NCBI GenBank assembly: GCA_003516865.1
Contig: DPBR01000042.1
Coordinates: 1-9,970 of the forward strand
Direction: 5' to 3'
Origin: Oscillospiraceae bacterium
GTDB taxonomy: Bacteria > Bacillota > Clostridia > Oscillospirales > Ruminococcaceae
DNA: 9,970 nucleotides
Below, piece by piece: positions 5,074-9,970 of the stretch. The position numbers and the translations under genes were made by a program. The notes under the pieces were generated by a model, which saw only the letters and a list, made by a program, of their open reading frames with translations, was not told the DNA's origin and did no database searches. Numbering within the stretch: position 1 is the stretch's first letter; each line of letters opens with the position of its first letter.

Positions 5074-7083
5074 TTATACTGTAACCGCAGCCATATCATA
5101 GCGCGCAAATTCCGAGGTAAATTCGCCAAGACCCTGCGTAATCTGCCTTAAAACAAGCGCGAAATCCTGCATTTCCGCTTCGGGAGCTTCCGCGGTAAGC
5201 TCGGTCATTCCGTCGCCGAGGCTGTTCATTCCGAGAACCGAGCCTCTTCTCTTCGACAAAACGCTCATAACGTCGCCCTGTTTATCGTCGGGAACAAGTA
5301 TCCTGAACGAATCAACGGGTTCGAGGAGATAGGGCTGCGCCTGCTCCATACAGCTATGGAACGCCATCGAAGCCGCCGTTTTGAATGCAAGCTCCGAGCT
5401 GTCAACGGGGTGATAGCTTCCGTCGAGAAGCGTCGCTTTCAGTCTTACAACGGGATAACCGCCGAGAATACCCTTCTCCGAGGACTCCTGCAAGCCCTTT
5501 TCGATAGCGGGGAAGAAATTCTTCGGAACTGAACCGCCGAAAATCTTCTCCTCGAACAGCAGCGCATCGCCGTCATAAGGCTCAAACTCGATTTTAACGT
5601 GACCGTACTGTCCGTGACCGCCCGACTGCTTCTTGTGCTTGGCTTCAATCGTGACTTTCTTGCGGATTGCCTCGCGGTAAGGCACTTTCGGCGTCTGAAG
5701 CGTAACGTCCATTCCGAACTTGCTCTTCAGCTTTCCAACCGCAATGTCAAGGTGCTGTTCGCCCAGTCCGCCGAGAATACGCTCGTGAGTTTCGTGATTG
5801 TGGACGTATTCAAGCGTTCTGTCCTCCTCAAGCAGACGTCTGATTGCGGTCGAAAGCTTGCCCTCGTCGCCGTTTGCCGCAAGCTTTACCGTTCTGAAAT
5901 AGCACGCTTTCGGGAACTCCATCGGCGCAAGAGCCGCCTTGTCGGACGGGTCGCAGAGCGTATCTCCCGTCTTTGCGTCAAGCTTCGTCACAGCGCAGAT
6001 ATCGCCCGCGTGAACCTCGGCTGTTTCTTCCTGCTTCTTTCCGTTAACCGTAACCAGCTTTCCGAAGCGAAGCTCCGCGCCGTCCGTTGAAACGGGAACG
6101 GATTTCGCCGCAAGAACGCCGTGAACAACCTTTACATAGCTTATCTTTCCGACAAACGGGTCTGCAACCGTCTTGAAAACAAGCGCTTTAAGCGGCTTTG
6201 TATCGTCGTATTCGAGAACCTCTCCGTCCGCGATTTCAAGCTTTCTCTCGTTCGGCGAAGGAAGCATCGTCGCAACCGCGTCAAGCAGCATATCAACGCC
6301 CGAAAGCGTGTCGTTCGCGCAGCAAACAACCGGCGTAATCGTGCCGTTTGCAACGCCGTCGTGAATACCCTTGACAAGCTCCTCGTGAGTAAATTCCTCC
6401 TCGTTGAAGAACTTATCCATAAATTCCTCGTTCGTTTCAGCGACAGCCTCCGCCATAGCCGCTCTCAGACCCGCGATTCTGTTCTCGGACGCGGGCATTT
6501 CGACTTCGGTCGGAACGCCTTTCTTATCGTATTTATACGCCTTCATCGTAATCAGGTTTATGTAAGCTTCAACAGGTCCGTTCTTATCGTAAGGAACGAC
6601 AATCGGGCAAACCGTCGGACCAAAGCTTGTTTTCATCTCGGTGAAAACGCGGTAGAAGTCGCTGTTTTCAACTTCCATACAGGTTACAGCCAACATTCTC
6701 GCCTTGTTCATCTTCTCCGCGAGCTTATAAGCCTTGACCGTTCCGGGGCAAACGCCGTCTTTTCCGTTTACGCAGACGATAACGCTCTCCGCAGCGCGGA
6801 TTCCCTCGTACAAACCGCCGATAAAATCGAACTGTCCGGGTGCGTCGATAACGTTGATTTTCTTATCCTTCCAGACCATATTCGCCATAGCGGCGTTTAT
6901 CGAAATCTTTCTCTTGATTTCCTCGTCGTCAAAGTCGCAGACCGTGTTGCCCTCGGCGGTGTTGCCCATTCTGTCGGTAATTCCGCATTTGAACAGCATA
7001 GCTTCGGTAAGGGCGGTTTTTCCGCTTCCGCCGTGACCTGCCATTACAACGTTTCTGATATCATCAGCCCTGAATGTTTTCAT
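5074..7083 (-). CDS. EF-G-like translation factor with degraded guanine-binding motifs
   Basis: This 669-residue protein has the full EF-G layout. A G domain occupies about 1-285. Domain II (about 295-390) and domain III (about 395-475, with GLGEQHLDI) follow. Domain IV (about 476-590) carries KHKKQSGGHGQYGHV and the tip DGSYHPVDSSELAFK, and domain V is about 591-669. The P-loop GHGGSGKT (16-23) is intact. Other GTPase motifs are not. DTPGH is DAPGQ (80-84), so the catalytic His is Gln. The NKxD motif aligns with TCME (134-137). The SA of G5 falls in CCAN (254-257). Switch I reads KRKISI (57-62). It belongs to the EF-G-like paralogue group common in Clostridia rather than housekeeping fusA, and no str-operon neighbours (rpsL, rpsG, tuf) are present. 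AGGAGGT stands 7 bases before the ATG. Whether it binds GTP or acts in translocation is uncertain. Confidence 0.88.
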   Translation of the reverse strand: MKTFRADDIRNVVMAGHGGSGKTALTEAMLFKCGITDRMGNTAEGNTVCDFDDEEIKRKISINAAMANMVWKDKKINVIDAPGQFDFIGGLYEGIRAAESVIVCVNGKDGVCPGTVKAYKLAEKMNKARMLAVTCMEVENSDFYRVFTEMKTSFGPTVCPIVVPYDKNGPVEAYINLITMKAYKYDKKGVPTEVEMPASENRIAGLRAAMAEAVAETNEEFMDKFFNEEEFTHEELVKGIHDGVANGTITPVVCCANDTLSGVDMLLDAVATMLPSPNERKLEIADGEVLEYDDTKPLKALVFKTVADPFVGKISYVKVVHGVLAAKSVPVSTDGAELRFGKLVTVNGKKQEETAEVHAGDICAVTKLDAKTGDTLCDPSDKAALAPMEFPKACYFRTVKLAANGDEGKLSTAIRRLLEEDRTLEYVHNHETHERILGGLGEQHLDIAVGKLKSKFGMDVTLQTPKVPYREAIRKKVTIEAKHKKQSGGHGQYGHVKIEFEPYDGDALLFEEKIFGGSVPKNFFPAIEKGLQESSEKGILGGYPVVRLKATLLDGSYHPVDSSELAFKTAASMAFHSCMEQAQPYLLEPVDSFRILVPDDKQGDVMSVLSKRRGSVLGMNSLGDGMTELTAEAPEAEMQDFALVLRQITQGLGEFTSEFARYDMAAVTV

Positions 7084-7135
7084 AGAATTTTACCTCCGAT
7101 TTAGAATATGCGGGCTTTTTCCCCGATTTAATAAT

Positions 7136-7164
7136 ATTATACAATATTATCTCACAAAATGCAA
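7136..7164 (-). promoter_or_regulatory. Sigma-A-type promoter for the EF-G-like gene
   Basis: On the minus strand, TTGCAT (7164-7159) and TATAAT (7141-7136) are separated by 17 bp, about 50 bases upstream of the start codon. The -10 is perfect and the -35 keeps only the TTG core. The -35 lies in one arm of the AAAACTCTTG inverted repeat, and the mirror-image arm holds the -35 of the divergent promoter. Confidence 0.65.
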
Positions 7165-7215
7165 GAGTTTTTGTGAATTTTTTTACCTTTTCACAATTTT
7201 TTCGCAAAACTCTTG
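7152..7215. promoter_or_regulatory. Nested inverted repeats between divergent promoters (candidate operator)
   Basis: A perfect 10-bp inverted repeat, CAAGAGTTTT (7162-7171) and AAAACTCTTG (7206-7215), overlaps the -35 boxes of both divergent promoters. Inside it is a perfect 7-bp inverted repeat, TTGTGAA (7171-7177) and TTCACAA (7190-7196). A further TCACAAAA (7152-7159) pairs with TTTTGTGA (7169-7176). The core is very AT-rich. The layout suggests one regulator, or shared UP-element-like DNA, acting on both genes. No known regulator is recognised. Confidence 0.55.
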
Positions 7216-7241
7216 AATAAATCGGGTTTTGGGTGTATAAT
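7213..7241 (+). promoter_or_regulatory. Sigma-A-type promoter for the CCA-enzyme-like gene
   Basis: TTGAAT (7213-7218) and TATAAT (7236-7241) are separated by 17 bp. The final T of the -10 is also the first base of the 178-bp palindromic element, so the transcript would begin inside the element. This places about 200 nt of leader before the start codon at 7448. Confidence 0.65.
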
Positions 7242-7418
7242 TAAGGCAACACCGCATAATTATTTTCGTTCAATCACGCAGAGAGTTTTCCGTCAGAATG
7301 GACAAAACGACCGATGGAATACTTGATGTATTTTGAGGGAGTTTTGGACATTCCGGCGGAAAAAATCAAGTGAGTGAATGAAAAAGGCGAAGCCGCTAAT
7401 TGTGCGGTGTTACCTTAA
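7241..7418. mobile_element. MITE-like 178-bp imperfect palindrome
   Basis: The ends are near-perfect terminal inverted repeats: TTAAGGCAACACCGC at 7241 and, reversed, TTAAGGTAACACCGC at 7418, continuing to 22 bp with two mismatches. Similarity continues inward through TTCGTTCAATCAC versus TTCATTCACTCAC, and a 23-bp pair (7289-7311 region versus the GTTTTGGACATTCC region at about 7340-7362). Nearly the whole element can therefore fold on itself. The right arm has about 14 extra bases with a small GGC-GAA-GCC hairpin. The element has no coding capacity. It is flanked by ATAA on both sides, or by TTAA if the outer bases are counted as target duplication. The stretch 7084-7447 otherwise holds only the divergent promoters and the ribosome-binding sites. 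Confidence 0.8.
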
Positions 7419-7447
7419 ATAAGTAAAATGAAACAGGAGCTGATTGA

Positions 7448-8950
7448 ATGATAATACTTCCCGAACAGGTAAACGAAGCGCTCACAAGGCTTGAGGACGC
7501 GGGATTTGAGGCGTATATCGTCGGCTCGTGTGTGCGGGAGCTTGTTATCGGAAACTCGCCGCAGGACTATGATATCGTGACAAACGCCGAAATAAACGAC
7601 ATTCTTTTCGCGTTTCGTGAATATCGGCTCTCGGAAGAGGGCATATCGCGCGGCGAAATTCTCGTGACGATACTCGGAATGGTAATCCAGATTTCGCCTT
7701 ATCGACGCGAAATTGTCGGAAACCGCGTCCTCTACGCGGATAATCTCGAAACCGACCTCTCGCGCCGCGGCTTTACTATGAACGCGATGGCGTTTTCGGC
7801 GAAAACGGGGCTTATCGACCCTTATGACGGAAAAACGGCGCTTTCGGGTGAAATAAGGCAAATCGTTGCAATCGGCGAAAATGTCACGGTTAACGTTAAA
7901 ATCGGCGGAAAGCCTGTCGCAGAAACGGTTTACGATATGTCGAAAAGCTTCGCTTCAAAGCCCGAACGGCTTCTTGAAGCAATCCGCTATTGCGCCGAAA
8001 ACGAATATGAAATTGAGGAAAAAACGCGCGAATGTATGCGGGCGAATGTCGCTTGTTTTGATTACGCGGATAACAATTCGCTGCGGAATGAGCTTCAGCG
8101 CATCGTTATGGGGAAATTCGCAGCCCGCGCGCTTGAACAGAACGCCGATATTCTAAAGTACATTCTTCCCGAAATCGAGCCTTGCATAGGACTTGAACAG
8201 CGTTCGTGCCACCACGATTTCGATGTCTGGACGCATATCTCAAAATCTGTCGGCTATTCGCACCCTGAGCCTAAGCTTCGCTTTACAATGCTGTTTCACG
8301 ACCTCGGAAAGCCCGATTGTATGTCTATCGACGCCGCCGGTCACGGTCACTTCAAGGGTCACGGCGAGCGCAGCCGTCTGCTTGCCGAGGGGATTATGCG
8401 GCGGTTTGAATTTCCGAAGGATATGGCAGAGGAAATAAGCTGGCTTGTCTATCACCACGACGTTCCGATACCCGAAGAACGCAAAAAGCTGAAATTTCTT
8501 CTGCGCGACCTCGGAGCGGAGGATTTGAAAAATCTGCTTCTCTGCGAGATAGCCGACAGCCGCGCAAAAAAGGTTGACAGCGAACCCGAACAGACCGTAA
8601 AACTACGCGAAAGCCTTGCCGCGCTGAACGAAATTATTGAAACGGGCGAGTGCTATGATATAAGTCAGCTTGCGATAACGAAAAGCGAACTTCTGGAGCG
8701 CAGAATCGTCACTTCCGATGAAGAAGCGAACAAGCTTATGAACGCGCTTTTCGATGTTGTTCTGGACAAGCCCTCGTTCAACAACAGGCTTATGCTGCTT
8801 GATATCGCGCAGACGAGCAAACAGAAGCTCGAACAGCTCGAAGAAGCCCGCAGACAGGCGCTTGCCGAAAAAAAGAAGCGCGAAAAAGAGCTTCTCGAAA
8901 AGTCAAAAGGCAGGCGTTCCGAGCCGATTTTCCGAAAAAACAGGCAATAA
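7448..8950 (+). CDS. Class II CCA-adding-enzyme-like nucleotidyltransferase with HD domain
   Basis: This 500-residue protein has an N-terminal class II poly(A)/CCA nucleotidyltransferase head (about 1-135), a neck region (about 172-240), an HD phosphohydrolase domain (about 255-375) and a basic coiled-coil tail (about 455-500). The catalytic pair DYD (40-42) is present. HD-domain residues are visible in HHDFDVWTH (255-263), FHDLGK (283-288), GHGHFKGHGERS (298-309) and YHHD (335-338). Several family motifs deviate: GGxVRD is GSCVRE (26-31), RRDFT is RRGFT (106-110), and EDxxR aligns with SKPER (170-174). A segment about 22 residues longer than usual (about 140-168) precedes the last of these. 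AGGAG 8 bases upstream supports the ATG. The family repairs or adds tRNA 3' CCA. Activity here is doubtful, so no gene symbol is given. Confidence 0.85.
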   Translation: MIILPEQVNEALTRLEDAGFEAYIVGSCVRELVIGNSPQDYDIVTNAEINDILFAFREYRLSEEGISRGEILVTILGMVIQISPYRREIVGNRVLYADNLETDLSRRGFTMNAMAFSAKTGLIDPYDGKTALSGEIRQIVAIGENVTVNVKIGGKPVAETVYDMSKSFASKPERLLEAIRYCAENEYEIEEKTRECMRANVACFDYADNNSLRNELQRIVMGKFAARALEQNADILKYILPEIEPCIGLEQRSCHHDFDVWTHISKSVGYSHPEPKLRFTMLFHDLGKPDCMSIDAAGHGHFKGHGERSRLLAEGIMRRFEFPKDMAEEISWLVYHHDVPIPEERKKLKFLLRDLGAEDLKNLLLCEIADSRAKKVDSEPEQTVKLRESLAALNEIIETGECYDISQLAITKSELLERRIVTSDEEANKLMNALFDVVLDKPSFNNRLMLLDIAQTSKQKLEQLEEARRQALAEKKKREKELLEKSKGRRSEPIFRKNRQ

Positions 8951-8951
8951 T

Positions 8952-8997
8952 GTGACAAATGTAACCCCGATTTCGCCCGACAAAGTGACAAATGTAA
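8952..8997 (+). promoter_or_regulatory. Two direct repeats GTGACAAATGTAA (candidate operator)
   Basis: The 13-bp sequence GTGACAAATGTAA occurs at 8952-8964 and again at 8985-8997, 33 bp apart (about three helical turns), ending one base before the -35 of the next promoter. The core GACAAATGTA differs by one base from TACANNTGTA, the site of CopY/BlaI/MecI-type repressors. Both copies lie on the same face of the helix, as expected for a bound regulator. No such regulator is encoded in the window. Confidence 0.55.
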
Positions 8998-8998
8998 A

Positions 8999-9027
8999 TT
9001 GACTTTTTTCCGCTGAGTTTGTATAAT
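8999..9027 (+). promoter_or_regulatory. Sigma-A-type promoter for the DUF2975-like gene
   Basis: TTGACT (8999-9004) and TATAAT (9022-9027) are 17 bp apart, about 30 bases upstream of the start codon. With no terminator after the preceding gene, some read-through is also possible. Confidence 0.85.
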
Positions 9028-9056
9028 ATAGTTACAAACACAAGGAGGAAAAAATT

Positions 9057-9638
9057 ATGACAAAGCTTGAAACAATACAAAAAGTTTTCGGAGTATTCAA
9101 AATCATCGCGAGAGTGGGAATGATAGTATGCTATATCGCAGCGGCGCTTGCGGTTGCGGGAGGAATAATTTATCCGGCAAACGGCGAAACGGCGTTGCTT
9201 AAATTCGGTGAAACAACCGTATATATGCCGTTCAATTTTCACTCCGGCGGAGATGCTTCCGCAAACGAGAAAATAAGCTGGATAATGATTTCGGGCGGCA
9301 TAGGAGCGCTTTTCAAGGGCGTTCTCCTCACGTTCGCCTGCCGCTATTTCACGCTTGAGCAAACGCAAGGCACTCCGTTCACGGAAAAAGGCGCAAAATC
9401 GCTCCTCACTCTCGGCATATTGTCAATAGCGCTTTCGGCTGTCGAGGCTTCCGTCAGGGCGGCAATTTACGAGATTATGAAGATATCCGAAATTGCCAAG
9501 AATTTTTCAAGCGCATGGGGCGTAATTCTCGGAGTTTGCCTGATTTTGTTCTCGCTTATCGCCAAATACGGCGCGGAACTTGAACAAAAAGTCAAAAATT
9601 CCGACAATTCCACCGCGACCGACAAATCTTCTTTGTAA
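9057..9638 (+). CDS. Four-helix membrane protein, DUF2975-like
   Basis: This 193-residue protein has four likely membrane helices (about 17-40, 73-97, 115-138 and 151-170) and a short polar, Ser/Thr-rich C-terminal tail (about 178-193). A soluble loop of about 30 residues joins helices 1 and 2. Two stretches recall the DUF2975 family: GTPFTEKGAKSLLTLG (105-120), just before helix 3, and IAKYGAELEQ (168-177), after helix 4. The family's function is unknown, and its members often neighbour a small HTH regulator, which is absent here. AGGAGG stands 8 bases before the ATG. The gene has its own strong promoter and operator-like repeats, so it is probably a single-gene, regulated unit. The family assignment is from memory of motifs and is tentative. 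The membrane topology is clearer. Confidence 0.75.
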   Translation: MTKLETIQKVFGVFKIIARVGMIVCYIAAALAVAGGIIYPANGETALLKFGETTVYMPFNFHSGGDASANEKISWIMISGGIGALFKGVLLTFACRYFTLEQTQGTPFTEKGAKSLLTLGILSIALSAVEASVRAAIYEIMKISEIAKNFSSAWGVILGVCLILFSLIAKYGAELEQKVKNSDNSTATDKSSL

Positions 9639-9654
9639 ATCCGATTTTCTGCTC

Positions 9655-9683
9655 TTGACAAATATCCGCGGGTGTGGTATAAT
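9655..9683 (+). promoter_or_regulatory. Promoter of the tRNA-Gly gene
   Basis: TTGACA (9655-9660) and TATAAT (9678-9683), both perfect consensus, are separated by 17 bp. The mature tRNA begins 14 bases after the -10, so the 5' leader is only a few bases long. Confidence 0.93.
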
Positions 9684-9696
9684 TGATTTGTTAACC

Positions 9697-9770
9697 GCGG
9701 ATATAGTTTATCGGTAAAACATTAGCTTCCCAAGCTGAGGTGACGGGTTCGACTCCCGCTATCCGCTCCA
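9697..9770 (+). tRNA. tRNA-Gly, anticodon CCC
   Basis: The 74-nt gene folds as a standard cloverleaf and decodes GGG glycine codons. The acceptor stem GCGGATA pairs with TATCCGC, the D stem is GTTT/AAAC, and the anticodon stem TTAGC/GCTGA encloses the loop TTCCCAA (anticodon CCC). The T loop is TTCGACT. The discriminator is T, usual for bacterial glycine tRNAs, and CCA is encoded (9768-9770). The outer T-stem pair is A-C, a mismatch, with the other four pairs normal. It has its own promoter, and no other tRNA lies nearby in the window. Confidence 0.95.
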
Positions 9771-9772
9771 CT

Positions 9773-9807
9773 GGACATCAGGCTTTGCCTGATGTCCTCT
9801 GCGTTTT
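9773..9807 (+). terminator. Hairpin terminator after the tRNA-Gly gene
   Basis: A perfect 11-bp stem, GGACATCAGGC (9773-9783) and GCCTGATGTCC (9787-9797), with a 3-nt loop starts 3 bases after the tRNA. Its T-rich tail is interrupted (TCTGCGTTTT), so it may act as a terminator or as a 3'-processing structure. Confidence 0.65.
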
Positions 9808-9847
9808 CCCTTCCAAAATTTTCCGAGGGAAAATTTTAGAAGGAAAA
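9804..9847. repeat. 44-nt imperfect palindrome with AAAATTTT arms
   Basis: The arms AAAATTTTCC (9815-9824) and GGAAAATTTT (9828-9837) are perfect around a GAG loop. Pairing continues outward, with one mismatch and one bulge, to TTTTCC and GAAGGAAAA. A shortened relative (CCCAAAATTTTCGAGGGAA) begins at about 9952 and is cut by the window edge. Both are preceded by GTCCTCT (9794-9800 and 9945-9951). This looks like a dispersed palindromic repeat. Confidence 0.7.
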
Positions 9848-9890
9848 TCCGCGGGTGTTCCAACTGCGTACTTTGCAATAACTTAATTTC

Positions 9891-9921
9891 GCCCATAGAA
9901 ACTGCTATGGGCGATTTTATT
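9891..9921 (+). terminator. Weak intrinsic terminator-like hairpin
   Basis: A perfect 8-bp stem, GCCCATAG (9891-9898) and CTATGGGC (9905-9912), with a 6-nt loop is followed by GATTTTATT. It could be a back-up terminator for the tRNA transcript or belong to a gene outside the window. No coding region is seen in 9771-9970. Confidence 0.5.
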
Positions 9922-9970
9922 GCCCGAAAGCGGCTTTGCTAATCGTCCTCTCCCAAAATTTTCGAGGGAA

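Noticed and set aside
6121..7104. Long plus-strand open frame (327 codons) opposite the EF-G-like gene
   Set aside because: It is fully antisense to a well-conserved coding region, its product is Arg/Val/Asn-rich with no recognisable domain, and no ribosome-binding site or promoter fits. It is a codon-bias shadow.
7241..7418. The 178-bp palindrome considered as a riboswitch or T-box leader
   Set aside because: It has no T-box sequence, no recognisable aptamer core and no terminator T-run. Near-full-length self-complementarity with TTAA-type ends fits a MITE better.
7428..7451. Seven-codon upstream ORF overlapping the CCA-like gene start (ATGA)
   Set aside because: It has no ribosome-binding site of its own and sits across the ribosome-binding site of the real gene, so it is probably chance.
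8790..9368. Minus-strand open frame (192 codons) spanning the end of the CCA-like gene and the start of the membrane protein gene
   Set aside because: It crosses two genes and a strong plus-strand promoter, shows no domain and lacks a start context.

Overview
The window looks like chromosome from an endospore-forming member of the Firmicutes, most likely class Clostridia. The reasons are a complete eight-gene spoIIIA operon, strong Shine-Dalgarno sites, consensus sigma-A-type promoters and a tRNA gene that encodes its own CCA. A family within the Clostridia (for example Oscillospiraceae/Ruminococcaceae) is only a guess from composition and repeat style.

Left part (1-4955, minus strand): spoIIIAA-AB-AC-AD-AE-AF-AG-AH, read right to left. 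Together they encode the mother-cell side of the SpoIIIA-SpoIIQ channel: an ATPase (AA), a GspF-like protein (AB), membrane subunits (AC, AD, AE, AF) and ring-forming proteins (AG, AH). Spacing is very tight (1-bp overlap to 25 bp) except between AD and AE. There, a 190-bp tandem duplication (2661-2850 and 2851-3040, three differences) has copied the AD/AE junction. It leaves an extra 30-codon mini-ORF encoding a second SpoIIIAE signal peptide.

Middle part (4956-7447): a terminator separates spoIIIA from an upstream minus-strand gene for an EF-G-like protein. The translocase body of this protein is intact, but its guanine-recognition motifs are degraded. Its control region is shared with a plus-strand gene. 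The two divergent sigma-A-type promoters are mirror images: each -35 box lies in one arm of a perfect AAAACTCTTG inverted repeat. A 178-bp MITE-like palindrome sits exactly at the -10 box of the plus-strand promoter and fills that gene's 5' leader.

Right part (7448-9970, plus strand): a class II CCA-adding-enzyme/HD-domain homologue with altered nucleotidyltransferase motifs, including loss of the Asp in EDxxR. A small four-helix membrane protein (DUF2975-like) follows, with its own promoter and two direct-repeat operator candidates. Then comes a single tRNA-Gly(CCC) with a near-perfect promoter, and a hairpin-rich tail with two palindromes related to each other.

Most of the window is ordinary. 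The parts deserving a second look are the tandem duplication inside spoIIIA and the divergent pair of diverged translation-type proteins with their symmetric promoter region.
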